A stretch of 64,000 nt of DNA from Actinomycetes bacterium (GTDB taxonomy: Bacteria > Actinomycetota > Acidimicrobiia > Acidimicrobiales > Ilumatobacteraceae): NCBI GenBank assembly GCA_021414085.1, contig JAIOPC010000009.1, positions 179,584-243,583 of the forward strand. Direction: 5' to 3'. The notes under the pieces were generated by a model that saw only the letters and a program-made list of their open reading frames with translations, ran no database searches and was not told the origin of the DNA. Of this stretch, positions 17,325 through 26,176 are shown in pieces. Numbering within the stretch: position 1 is the stretch's first letter; each line of letters begins with the position of its first letter. The translations under genes were made by a program, and so were the position numbers.

Positions 17325-17870
17325 GTGCGTCGACGGAGTGTGCTCGCAACAACTGACGGCCCCGCGGAAGCCGCTACCCAGCGCGCCGCGGAGATCGAGA
17401 CCTTTATGGAACATCATGCGCAGCGCATCGTCGGCGCTTTGACCCTGATCACCGGCGATCGCAACGCGGCCGAGGATGCTCTGCAGGACGCACTTGTCAA
17501 AGCATGGCAACGTCACGATCAGCCCATCGAGCAGCTCTCGGCGTGGATCACGGTTGTCGCGACCAACAACGTGCGTAGCGGATGGCGGCGCAGCAACGCA
17601 GAGGCTCGGGCTCTTGGCAAAGTGGGGGGTCGGGCTGCGCCAGAACAACCTTCGTCACGCGAGCCCGACGAAGCACTGCATGCGGCATTGCGTTCGCTGC
17701 CCGAGCGCGAGCGGCAGGTTGCCATCATGCATTACGTCCTTGACGAGTCTGTGGCCTCGATTGCCGACGCGCTCGGAGTTGCTGATGGCACGGTGAAGAC
17801 GCTGCTTCATCGAGCGCGTCACCACTTAGCGGTCGAATTGCGGCTCAATGACGAAGGGGCGGACCTATGA
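17325..17870 (+). CDS. ECF RNA polymerase sigma factor
   Basis: A 181-residue sigma-70 family ECF factor. Region 2 includes ITGDRNAAEDALQDALVKAWQ and region 4 includes LPERERQVAIMHYVLDES with the helix-turn-helix VASIADALGVADGTVKTLLH. The start is placed at GTG 17325, preceded by GGGAG at 4 bases; the longer frame from 17214 crosses the divergent gene's start. The stop overlaps the next gene as ATGA. That gene encodes a cytoplasm-to-outside single-pass protein, the classical anti-sigma position, so the pair likely forms a sigma/anti-sigma switch. Confidence 0.9.
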   Translation: MRRRSVLATTDGPAEAATQRAAEIETFMEHHAQRIVGALTLITGDRNAAEDALQDALVKAWQRHDQPIEQLSAWITVVATNNVRSGWRRSNAEARALGKVGGRAAPEQPSSREPDEALHAALRSLPERERQVAIMHYVLDESVASIADALGVADGTVKTLLHRARHHLAVELRLNDEGADL

Positions 17871-18892
17871 CTCTTGATGACGAACTGCGCCGCCGCTTGC
17901 AGGAAGCGGCCGATCAGGCGGGTAGTGGCACCGCAATAGATTTTTCCAAGCTTGTCAACCAGACCGGGGGTCCAGTGAGTCCTTCAACCATGCCAGCTTC
18001 TTCTGTTTCACGTTTGTTAGGTGGGTTGGGTGCCGCCGGTTTGCTAGTTGGTGGTGCGCTCGGCTTCACGCTCTTGCGGCCCGACGACAGCGGCGGTAGC
18101 GCCGCAACCGTCGATGTGCAGCAGTATTCGCTGTACGACTGCCCTGATGGCGCGGCCACCGGCTCGGCGTATGCGGGAGATCGGGTGTTTGTCATCGGCC
18201 GCGACGAAAGCGGCGGCTGGTACGAAATCCGCGACCCACGCAATCAGTCCAGCGTTGTGTGGGTCCCGACCGGCGCTGTCAATCCCGACGAAGTCATCGA
18301 CGTGCCAGTGCACGAATGTGCGGAGCCAATCGAACTGATCGTCGCCGGTGCAGAAACCACGACCACCGTGCTGGAGACCACGACCACTGTCGGGCAGACC
18401 ACGGTGCCGGGCACAACGCCGGTCACCACCAAGAACACCACCAAGGCGACAACGCCAGCGACGACCCCGCAGGGCACCACGCCACAAGGCACAACTCCGG
18501 CAACGTCGCCGCCGACAACACCGACCACGGCGGCTCCCGACACGACTAAGCCAATTGCGAGCTCGCCGGGCCGCTCGCCCGACACCATCTACGACGCCGC
18601 TACAGACAACGTCAATTGCCCGGAGACATCGACGCTCACCGTGACTGCTACTGACAACGTCGCCGTCACCGGTGTCACCGGCACCTACAGCGGCGTTGGG
18701 GGAAGCCCGAAGGCGTTCACGAAGGGTGCCGGCAACACCTGGAGTGCGACGTTCGGACCATTTTCCGGACTCGCCGCCGGATTCAACTCGACTATCACGA
18801 TCGTCATCGTTGCCCGAGACGCCGCTGGCAACACGTCCAACGCTGTGCAAACCAGCGTCACAGTGAACGGAGCGGGAAATTGCCTCGGCTAA
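17867..18892 (+). CDS. Putative anti-sigma-like transmembrane protein with SH3-like and Thr-rich regions
   Basis: A 341-residue single-pass protein. The N-terminal 45 residues (MTLDDELRRRLQEAADQAG onwards) are hydrophilic and probably cytoplasmic, followed by a membrane segment (about 47-67), an SH3-like segment bounded by Cys (YDCPDG to VPVHEC), a Thr/Pro linker and a C-terminal Ig-like domain ending in NCLG. No ZAS zinc motif is present, so the anti-sigma role rests on position: the start overlaps the sigma stop as ATGA. The extracellular half parallels the protein at 6756. It may sense the wall and hold the sigma factor. Confidence 0.7.
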   Translation: MTLDDELRRRLQEAADQAGSGTAIDFSKLVNQTGGPVSPSTMPASSVSRLLGGLGAAGLLVGGALGFTLLRPDDSGGSAATVDVQQYSLYDCPDGAATGSAYAGDRVFVIGRDESGGWYEIRDPRNQSSVVWVPTGAVNPDEVIDVPVHECAEPIELIVAGAETTTTVLETTTTVGQTTVPGTTPVTTKNTTKATTPATTPQGTTPQGTTPATSPPTTPTTAAPDTTKPIASSPGRSPDTIYDAATDNVNCPETSTLTVTATDNVAVTGVTGTYSGVGGSPKAFTKGAGNTWSATFGPFSGLAAGFNSTITIVIVARDAAGNTSNAVQTSVTVNGAGNCLG

Positions 18893-21471
18893 CTAACACC
18901 ACGACTCGCACATTCCTCGGCGTTGCAACCACGGTTGCATCACTCGGCATCGGCGTCTTCTCCGCTCGGGCGATGAACCCGGGCGAAGAATCACAACGCG
19001 CCGCCAGCTCCACCGTCGACACCATCTACTTCGACGAAGCAGGTGCTCCTACCAGCGACACAATTGACGTCGAAGCTGACGTCGCGCCAACCGAAGAACT
19101 CGAACTACCGCTCGTGGCTCCGGTGTTCGTCGGCGACGACCCAACGATCCTCGACCAGTTACTCGCCGGCCCGCCGACAATCTCGGAGGATGCTGCCGCA
19201 GCAGCCGGCGCCAGTTACCAAGGCGAAGGTAGCGAGATCATCGGAGCCATCGCCGAGCAGATCTCCTTTGGTCAGTCCGGCGATCAACCCGGTGACGAGT
19301 TCGACGGCGAGCAGATTCACGTGCAAAGCCTGCCGTACGTGCCCGATTTGGCTGCGAGGTACGTGAACTTTCCTGTCCACGCATACGACATTTGTGCGGG
19401 CAGTCGGGCGGGTGTCAGCAGGTCCGTGCTGCGCCGCATCGGTTCTCGCGCTGGCTGCCCCGTCGGCTTTGCGGGCACGCTCAATGGACTCTTCAATTGG
19501 CCGACGCCATTCATCCGTGGCGAGCTCGGATATCACTCTGACGGAAGCGGTGGCATCAGCCAAACCTGCGACGAGGGTGCTCCGACGGAAAGGCCAGATC
19601 GAACAGCGGTTACCGCGTTCTCATCAATCCCACTTACCGCCCTGCGCGCGGAAGTCCGCCCGCATTTGACGCTGCGCAGCTGGGAGGTTCAGTTCTTTCC
19701 AATCACTTCGGATGCGCACACAGCGCACTGGACGGCCGAACACGAAGCCGGCATCTTCACCACTGACGCCCTCCTGCCGCACTGCTGGACCATTGACCGC
19801 GACCCGGACCGGAGTTATGACGTGCGCTTCGTCGGCACCGGCATCGACGGCAACGAGTATCAAAGCGAAGTCCTCACGCTCAGGAGTGACACGGTGTCGC
19901 GCCCACCCACGCTCGCACGCATCTGGCCCACTTTGCCCGGAGCGAGCGTCACTGCGTGGACCGTTCCCGGAGGCCATGTCAGATTGACCACACGTGCCAT
20001 CAGCGACGACAGCGACACGTCTTGCGCGGGCGGGGACGAGGTCGACATGAGCCTGTTCACCACAACTGACGAGTCACCAGCCCATCCTGTGTACGAAGAT
20101 TGGCCGCGCCGAATCCAAGGCGGGGTGATGCTCAGCTACGGCGCGACCTTGCTCTGCGCGCACATCTTCGACGCCAGCAACGCCGAGATCGGCACCGACA
20201 CGATCGTGCTCCGCACACCCACCGTGCAGCGGCCAGTGATCACACTCGAAGGGGTGCGACTGAATTCCGGCGTCACGATCGACGCAGAAAACATGTACGT
20301 CGCTACGTTCGGTGGCGGGCTGTGCAGCAACACCTATTCCAACTCAGCGGCGCTCACCGGGGCGGCAGCAACCGCGTCGTATGTGCTGTGGGATTGCGGG
20401 TTGGAAGCCGGCGAGACGGAAAGCATCGGCGTTTCAGTCGGGAACTTGACGCCCGACCCAAACCGCAGCTTTGAGCGCTCGATTCCAATCAGCATCGACA
20501 TCTGTGATCCTGATTGTCCGTCTAGGCCTGCAGAATGGCACGAGATCCCGATCCCGCCATCCGATGGCGAACGATGTGGCGAGCGAGAAGGCGACTTCCC
20601 CGGGGAGTGCACGACATCTGCTGGCGTGGCGATCTTGAAGGTCGTCTACCAGACCACAATCGGAGCACCAGGTCCAGCAGGCAGCGCGACCTTGGTAAGC
20701 AGCGACGCACCAACGGAACGCGCGCCCGTCATCCGAGTCGTCAGCACCGACGTCGGGCCAACGGATAACTGGGGCGCCATTCCCGCCTTAGTGAACATCG
20801 AGAGCGACAACGTGGTGACCCTGGTCGACGTCGAGACGGGGACGACGGGCCCCGACGCGTGCGCGATCCCCGCCACCTTTGACGGCGCGCCATCGACTCA
20901 CTTCACGATTGGTTTCACTGTGTGTGCCGGAACCGACACGGGATTCAGTGTGACGGTCCTCGACGATGAGGGTTTCACGTACCTCATCGACGTCGGCGAG
21001 ATCACTGGAATTCCGGATGTCGTTTCGGATGCGGTGCACTCGACAATTGAGTTTCTCGGCGGCGACGCTCCCCGCTTCGGCTTCGTCTCGCGATTCGGCG
21101 CGACGGTCGACGCGACCAGTGCTGCGCTGTGGGGTTTCAACTGGTCTGGCACCGCGGGCACAGCCCCCGGCTGCGTCTCGCTCGACGACGCCGTCTATCA
21201 ATCCGACATCGACCCGCGAGTTGCGATCGAGACCGCTGGCCAACTCTACGCCGAGGGGTTTTTCCACGTGGCTGGCGCTGGCGAGGATGATTGCGGTGAT
21301 CCCAGCGACGCCCCGTTCCGCCCCGACTACGAGCTGTATGGTCTCGCTCCGCTGAGCCAGCTACAAGCTGGCGAGCCTCTCGTCTTCACAACGCGACCCG
21401 GCGTTATCTACCAGGTACGCATCACTGTCACGGGCGAATGGCATCTTGAGCTCGACGGCGTGAGGCTCTAG
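18880..21471 (+). CDS. Large secreted/anchored envelope protein, paralogue 1
   Basis: An 863-residue protein starting at TTG, overlapping the previous gene by 13 bases; the TTG is supported because the resulting N-terminus RTFLGVATTVASLGIGVFSA aligns with that of the next paralogue. After the hydrophobic signal/anchor come an acidic spacer, LPLVAPVFVGDDPTIL, a Cys-rich conserved core (ICAGSRAG, GCPVGFAGTLNGLF, WPTPFIRGE, HWTAEHEAGI) and several beta-sandwich-like units with paired Cys. The C-terminus is WHLELDGVRL. No enzymatic motif recognised. Probably an abundant envelope or extracellular component under the adjacent sigma factor. Confidence 0.75.
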   Translation: MPRLTNTTTRTFLGVATTVASLGIGVFSARAMNPGEESQRAASSTVDTIYFDEAGAPTSDTIDVEADVAPTEELELPLVAPVFVGDDPTILDQLLAGPPTISEDAAAAAGASYQGEGSEIIGAIAEQISFGQSGDQPGDEFDGEQIHVQSLPYVPDLAARYVNFPVHAYDICAGSRAGVSRSVLRRIGSRAGCPVGFAGTLNGLFNWPTPFIRGELGYHSDGSGGISQTCDEGAPTERPDRTAVTAFSSIPLTALRAEVRPHLTLRSWEVQFFPITSDAHTAHWTAEHEAGIFTTDALLPHCWTIDRDPDRSYDVRFVGTGIDGNEYQSEVLTLRSDTVSRPPTLARIWPTLPGASVTAWTVPGGHVRLTTRAISDDSDTSCAGGDEVDMSLFTTTDESPAHPVYEDWPRRIQGGVMLSYGATLLCAHIFDASNAEIGTDTIVLRTPTVQRPVITLEGVRLNSGVTIDAENMYVATFGGGLCSNTYSNSAALTGAAATASYVLWDCGLEAGETESIGVSVGNLTPDPNRSFERSIPISIDICDPDCPSRPAEWHEIPIPPSDGERCGEREGDFPGECTTSAGVAILKVVYQTTIGAPGPAGSATLVSSDAPTERAPVIRVVSTDVGPTDNWGAIPALVNIESDNVVTLVDVETGTTGPDACAIPATFDGAPSTHFTIGFTVCAGTDTGFSVTVLDDEGFTYLIDVGEITGIPDVVSDAVHSTIEFLGGDAPRFGFVSRFGATVDATSAALWGFNWSGTAGTAPGCVSLDDAVYQSDIDPRVAIETAGQLYAEGFFHVAGAGEDDCGDPSDAPFRPDYELYGLAPLSQLQAGEPLVFTTRPGVIYQVRITVTGEWHLELDGVRL

Positions 21472-21494
21472 AGGTCACGGCGCTTGGCCTTCTC

Positions 21495-24149
21495 ATGAGC
21501 ACCCGAACTCGCACGCTCCTCAGCGTCGCAACGACTGTCGCGTCCCTTGGCGTCGGCGTCTTCTCTGCGAGGGCGATCAAGCCAGCGGACGAATCACAGA
21601 GCGGCGCCAATCCCGCCGCCAACACGGTCTACGTGGATGATGCTGACGCGCGCACCGACGACACTGCCGCGGTTCTCGAGCTCCCAATCGTTGCCCCGGT
21701 ATTTATTGGCGACGATCCGACGATCCTCGATGAGTTGCTCGCCACCCCGCCGGTGATCTCAAACGGCGCGGCGGGAGAAGCGCAGTATCAAGACACGGGT
21801 AGCGAAGTCATCGGAGCTATCACCGAGCAGATCGCGTTCGCGCAGTCTGACGGCGAGCCTGATGACAAGGCCGACGGCGTCGGCGAGCAGATCCAGGTCC
21901 GCAGCCTGCCGTACGTGTTCGACGAGATTGCTGCAAGATACGTGCGCTTCCCCGTCAACGCGTTCGACATCTGCGCCGGCAGTCGGGCGGGAACCAGCAG
22001 ATCCGTGCCGCGCCGCATCGGTTCGCGCGGTGGCTGCCCGGTCGGCTTTGCGGGCACACTGAACGGACTATTCAGCTGGCCGACACCGTTCATCCGCGGC
22101 GAAGAAGGCCACCATCGCACTGCCAGCCACGGCACCAGTCAAACGTGTCCGGCAAGCACACCCCGCGCAGTTGGAGGACAGACCCCGGTCACCGCGTTCT
22201 CGTCGATCCCGCTGACCACCCTGCGCGCCGAATGGCGCCCCTATCGATCGTCGCGCGCTTGGATCAGCATCGACGTGGCTGGCACTTCCACCGAGCACAT
22301 CGCCCACTGGACAGCTGAACACGACGCCGGTATCTACACCAGCGATGCACTACTACCGCACTGCTTCCTCATCGATCGCGATCCCGAGATTTCGTACGAA
22401 GTACGACTGATCGGTATCGGCATCGATGGAGCCACGTACGAAAGCGAACTGTTCAACCTGTGGCGCGGCGGAGTGGTACGGCCGCCCACCGAAGCATCGA
22501 TCGACGAGCTCACGCCCGCCGTGAACGTCACCTCGTGGACGTCAGCGGGCGGGTCGGTGATGTTCACCACTCGGCCAATGGCTGACGAAGACGACACAGC
22601 CTGCGGTACCGGCGCACGAGCCACGGGGGCTGTCACCTTCGACGATCCCCCCGGCGAAGGACCAGTTGCGGACTACCCGCGTCGGGTACAGGTTCGCATC
22701 AACATCCAAGTCGGCACCACGTTGTTGTGTGCCGACATCTTCGACTCCAGCGGTACTCCGATCGGTAGGGACACGCTCATTCTGAGAACACCGAGCTTGC
22801 AGCGACCGGTGATCACGCTCGCAGGAGTGCGCCTCAACCCTGACGTCAGCATCCCATCGTCCGGTCTACGTGTGAGCCCGATGTCAACGTGCAGCCACGT
22901 GTGGCAGAACACGACGGAGCTAACGGGGTCGCGCGTAGCAGACCTAGCGGTCCTATGGGACTGCGCAGCAGGGGCGTTCTCTGTCGACGCCTCAGGCTTG
23001 AACACGATCGGCGTGCTCGTTGCGCGGGAAGATTCCTCTGGCCGCTTTCGCGAGTCGCGGCGTGGGATACCGATCTATGTCGATGCCTGCGACCCGATTT
23101 GCCCATCACGTTCAACGGAATGGTACGAACTGCCGATCCCAACCGACCAAGGCGAGTTCTGTGGCGGGTTGGACCGCTACGGCTTCGAAGGCCCAGAGTG
23201 CACGACATTTGACGGCGTCGCCATCGTCAGGGTCGACTATCAGACCGTACCCGGCGCAACGGGCACTGCCGGCGCGACGTTGTTGGAGAGCGAATCGCTG
23301 CATGACGGACCGGTCTTGATCGTCGCCGCGACGGAGCTTGGGGCGACCGATGATTGGGCGGCAGTCGACATGACGGTCCACGTTCATAGCGACTCGACGG
23401 TCACGCTCGTGTCAGCAACACTCGACTCCGTCATTCCGCTCGCATTCGGCTCAGTGGACCCCGACGATCTTGGTTGTGCTGGATCAGTTGCACATGAAGC
23501 CGCAACGACCACCGACTTCGCGCTGGCGCTGGCGGTTTGCGCTGGGACCGACTACGAGCTGACGGTAAATGTCGTTGATGACGCGGGAGTCGAATACGAG
23601 CTACCTCTCGGTCTCGTTCCTGGGATTCCATCCGTCGTCGCTGATTCGGTCACTACAACAGTCGACTTCGTCATCGCTGAGCGTCCTGCTTCACCAGTCT
23701 TCTTTGACCTGTACGAGTTCGAGGTCCGCTTGGATGGCCGGTCGGCATTTGATGGGGGGTTGCGCTGGGAGGGCCTCGAGCGCCCACCCGGCGGCGACAT
23801 CGACGGGCCCTTCGGCACCTCCATCTACCTACCGGGGTGCAACCCCATGGCCGGGGTTCGAGCAAGCAACGCGCGTGATGTGAGAGTCGAGGTCAGCGGC
23901 GGGGCGCTGACGGTCTATGCGCCGATGTCCGGTGATGTCTACGACACGGGCGACTGCTCTAGAGACGGGCTTATTCGAATGGCCTCGGAAATTGTCGTCG
24001 TGAACTACACGCTCGCAACGCTCAGGGAGGGTTCGCCGATCGTCGTCAACACCAGGCCAGTCGGCGGAGTTCGGGCTGCCGGGGACGCTCAACTCCGAAT
24101 CATGATCACCGGCGACTGGCACCTCGAGCTCGACGGCGTGAGGTTGTAA
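21495..24149 (+). CDS. Large secreted/anchored envelope protein, paralogue 2
   Basis: An 884-residue protein collinear with the preceding gene over its whole length: same N-terminal anchor (VATTVASLGVGVFSARA), same VAPVFIGDDPTIL spacer motif, same Cys-rich core (ICAGSRAG, GCPVGFAGTLNGLF, WPTPFIRGE, HWTAEHDAGI) and the identical C-terminal WHLELDGVRL. This is a clear tandem duplication. Divergence is greatest in loops and in the segment after residue 700. Twenty-three bases separate it from paralogue 1, so they are likely co-transcribed. Function unknown. Confidence 0.75.
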   Translation: MSTRTRTLLSVATTVASLGVGVFSARAIKPADESQSGANPAANTVYVDDADARTDDTAAVLELPIVAPVFIGDDPTILDELLATPPVISNGAAGEAQYQDTGSEVIGAITEQIAFAQSDGEPDDKADGVGEQIQVRSLPYVFDEIAARYVRFPVNAFDICAGSRAGTSRSVPRRIGSRGGCPVGFAGTLNGLFSWPTPFIRGEEGHHRTASHGTSQTCPASTPRAVGGQTPVTAFSSIPLTTLRAEWRPYRSSRAWISIDVAGTSTEHIAHWTAEHDAGIYTSDALLPHCFLIDRDPEISYEVRLIGIGIDGATYESELFNLWRGGVVRPPTEASIDELTPAVNVTSWTSAGGSVMFTTRPMADEDDTACGTGARATGAVTFDDPPGEGPVADYPRRVQVRINIQVGTTLLCADIFDSSGTPIGRDTLILRTPSLQRPVITLAGVRLNPDVSIPSSGLRVSPMSTCSHVWQNTTELTGSRVADLAVLWDCAAGAFSVDASGLNTIGVLVAREDSSGRFRESRRGIPIYVDACDPICPSRSTEWYELPIPTDQGEFCGGLDRYGFEGPECTTFDGVAIVRVDYQTVPGATGTAGATLLESESLHDGPVLIVAATELGATDDWAAVDMTVHVHSDSTVTLVSATLDSVIPLAFGSVDPDDLGCAGSVAHEAATTTDFALALAVCAGTDYELTVNVVDDAGVEYELPLGLVPGIPSVVADSVTTTVDFVIAERPASPVFFDLYEFEVRLDGRSAFDGGLRWEGLERPPGGDIDGPFGTSIYLPGCNPMAGVRASNARDVRVEVSGGALTVYAPMSGDVYDTGDCSRDGLIRMASEIVVVNYTLATLREGSPIVVNTRPVGGVRAAGDAQLRIMITGDWHLELDGVRL

Positions 24150-24159
24150 CTCACACCCG

Positions 24160-24540
24160 TCACGACTTGCGCGTGCTCCCGAAAAGGTCGATGCCTTGGC
24201 GCAGCGGCACAAGATCGCGGCGCGGCGCGCGGCGTTCGGCTTCAGCCATCGCGCTGGCAGCGACGTTGCGTAACTTCTCGTTCTCGGCGCCAAGGCGCTC
24301 AACTTCGAGCTCGAGAGCCATCACGCGGCGAATGCCTTCCAGGTTCATGCCCTCGGCAGCTAACTCGCTGATGCGTAGCAGGCGCGCAATGTCGACATCG
24401 CTGTAACGACGATTGCCACCTTGCGTGCGCGCAGGCTGCACGAGCCCGCGGCGCTCGTAGATGCGCAACGTCTGCGGGTGCATGCCAGCCAGTTCGGCGG
24501 CAACGGAGATCACGTACACAGCACGTTCTTGTGATCGCAT
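24160..24540 (-). CDS. hspR: HspR, MerR-family heat-shock repressor
   Basis: A 126-residue MerR-type regulator. VYVISVAAELAGMHPQTLRI forms the N-terminal winged helix-turn-helix, followed by YERRGLVQPARTQGGNRRYS and a leucine-zipper-like helix (LELEVERLGAENEKLRN). In actinobacteria HspR binds HAIR inverted repeats and, with DnaK as co-repressor, shuts off the dnaK operon. It is the last gene of dnaK-grpE-dnaJ-hspR, two bases after dnaJ, and a perfect HAIR site lies upstream of dnaK, which together make the assignment firm. Confidence 0.95.
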   Translation of the reverse strand: MRSQERAVYVISVAAELAGMHPQTLRIYERRGLVQPARTQGGNRRYSDVDIARLLRISELAAEGMNLEGIRRVMALELEVERLGAENEKLRNVAASAMAEAERRAPRRDLVPLRQGIDLFGSTRKS

Positions 24541-24542
24541 CG

Positions 24543-25661
24543 TCAGCCCCCTTCTCGCTCGCCGTGTGTAACGGTACTCGCGGCCGCGAATGCCTCAATC
24601 GCCGACCGTTGCTCGTCGGTCAGGTGAGTCGGAACCTGGACCTCGACGGTGACAATCAGGTCGCCAGCACCCTTTGCTGTCGCCAACCCCTTGCCCTTCA
24701 CTCGATGGCGACTGCCGGATTGCGTACCCGGCCGCAGGCGCAGTTTCACGACTGGGCCATCGAGCGTCGGCACGTCGATGTCGCCGCCCAATGCGGCCTG
24801 CGGGAACGTCACCGGCACGCGCACCGTCAGGTTGTTTCCGTCGCGGCCAAACCTCGGATGCGGTGCAACACGGCACTCGACGATCAGATCGCCGGCCGGC
24901 CCACCGTTGCGACCGGGCGTGCCGCGACCCTTCAACCGAATGCGTTGCCCATCAGCGACACCAGCAGGGATACGCGCTTGCACATCGCGCGGTCGCCGCT
25001 CGACGCCACTGCCGCTACATGTTGAGCATCGATGCTCGATGATGACGCCTGCCCCGCCGCACACACGGCATGGCGACGACAGCGAGAACAGTCCTTGGTT
25101 GTCGTTGACTACTCCGCGACCACCACACTGCGAGCACACCTTCGGTTGCGTCCCCGGCTTGGCGCCGCTGCCGTTACAGGTGGAACACTGCGCGTCGCTG
25201 GTGAGGTGCAGCGTGGTGGTGAGACCCTTGGCTGCGTCGACAAAATCGAGCGTGAGTGTCGCCTCGACATCGCCACCGCGCTGCGGGCCAGCTGCCGCCG
25301 AGGGGCCGCCGCCGCGACGACGGCTGTTGAACACCTGGCCGAAGATGTCGCCAAACCCATCGTTGCCAACGTTGAAGTTGAAGCCACCCGGGGCGCCACC
25401 GCCCGGGCGAGCAAAGTCGGCGGGGCCAAGCCGACGAACTTCGTCGTACTCCTTGCGCTTGGCCTCGTCGCCGAGCACGTCGTAGGCGGCACTGACTTCT
25501 TTGAAACGGTCTTCCGCCTTGGCATCACCGGGATGCGTGTCGGGATGGCTCTCGCGCGCGAGCTTGCGATACGCCTTAGTGATCGACTTCGGGTCGGCGT
25601 CGTCTTTCACGCCGAGGACCTTGTAGTAGTCCTTTTCGTACCACTCGCGCTGAGCGGCCAC
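24543..25661 (-). CDS. dnaJ: Chaperone DnaJ
   Basis: A 372-residue type I J-protein. The J domain carries the HPD tripeptide (ESHPDTHPG), followed by a Gly/Phe-rich segment (GGGAPGGFNFN) and a zinc domain with four C-x-x-C-x-G-x-G repeats: CSTCNGSG, CSQCGGRG, CRVCGGAG and CSTCSGSG. The C-terminal substrate-binding domains follow. It stimulates DnaK ATPase and delivers unfolded clients. Third gene of the HspR-controlled operon, 19 bases after grpE. Confidence 0.97.
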   Translation of the reverse strand: MAAQREWYEKDYYKVLGVKDDADPKSITKAYRKLARESHPDTHPGDAKAEDRFKEVSAAYDVLGDEAKRKEYDEVRRLGPADFARPGGGAPGGFNFNVGNDGFGDIFGQVFNSRRRGGGPSAAAGPQRGGDVEATLTLDFVDAAKGLTTTLHLTSDAQCSTCNGSGAKPGTQPKVCSQCGGRGVVNDNQGLFSLSSPCRVCGGAGVIIEHRCSTCSGSGVERRPRDVQARIPAGVADGQRIRLKGRGTPGRNGGPAGDLIVECRVAPHPRFGRDGNNLTVRVPVTFPQAALGGDIDVPTLDGPVVKLRLRPGTQSGSRHRVKGKGLATAKGAGDLIVTVEVQVPTHLTDEQRSAIEAFAAASTVTHGEREGG

Positions 25662-25680
25662 GGCGATCAGCCCTTCACTT

Positions 25681-26169
25681 TCAGCCCTTGACCTTCACCA
25701 TCGCGGCTCGCAGAACGCGACCGTTCCAGGTGTAGCCACTGCGCAACACTTCACTGACGATCGGTTCGCCACCTTCGCCTGCCTCGTGAACAACAGCTTC
25801 TGCAAGTGCAGGATCGAACGGCTGCTCGTGGAGGTTCATCGCCTCCAAGCCGAGTTTGCGCAAGGTGCCCAACAGGCTGTTGAAGATCGGTTCAACCTCG
25901 GCCGGATGCTGCACGAAGGCTGCTTCGCACGCATCGAGTACGGGGAGCAACGCTTCCGCGATCTTGCCTGTGGCGCGCTGCACCTCGTCGGTGAGCTGCG
26001 TGGCGACACGCTTGCGATAGTTGTCGAAGTCGGCTTGCAGCCGTTGCGCGATGTCTTTGTACGAGTCGCGTTCGGCGAGCAGTGCTTCAAGGTCGTGTTC
26101 GACCTCGAGCACTGCCGCCTCGACTGCAGCCGCGTCTTCGATGACGGTGTCGTCTGCTTCGTCAGTCAT
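25681..26169 (-). CDS. grpE: Nucleotide exchange factor GrpE
   Basis: A 162-residue GrpE. A long N-terminal coiled coil (LEALLAERDSYKDIAQRLQA, DFDNYRKRV) leads to the C-terminal beta domain ending GYTWNGRVLRAAMVKV, which matches the GrpE signature. It releases ADP from DnaK. The ATG at 26169 lies 7 bases after the dnaK stop; the longer frame to 26265 overlaps dnaK and is rejected. Confidence 0.95.
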   Translation of the reverse strand: MTDEADDTVIEDAAAVEAAVLEVEHDLEALLAERDSYKDIAQRLQADFDNYRKRVATQLTDEVQRATGKIAEALLPVLDACEAAFVQHPAEVEPIFNSLLGTLRKLGLEAMNLHEQPFDPALAEAVVHEAGEGGEPIVSEVLRSGYTWNGRVLRAAMVKVKG

Positions 26170-26176
26170 CACGGCC

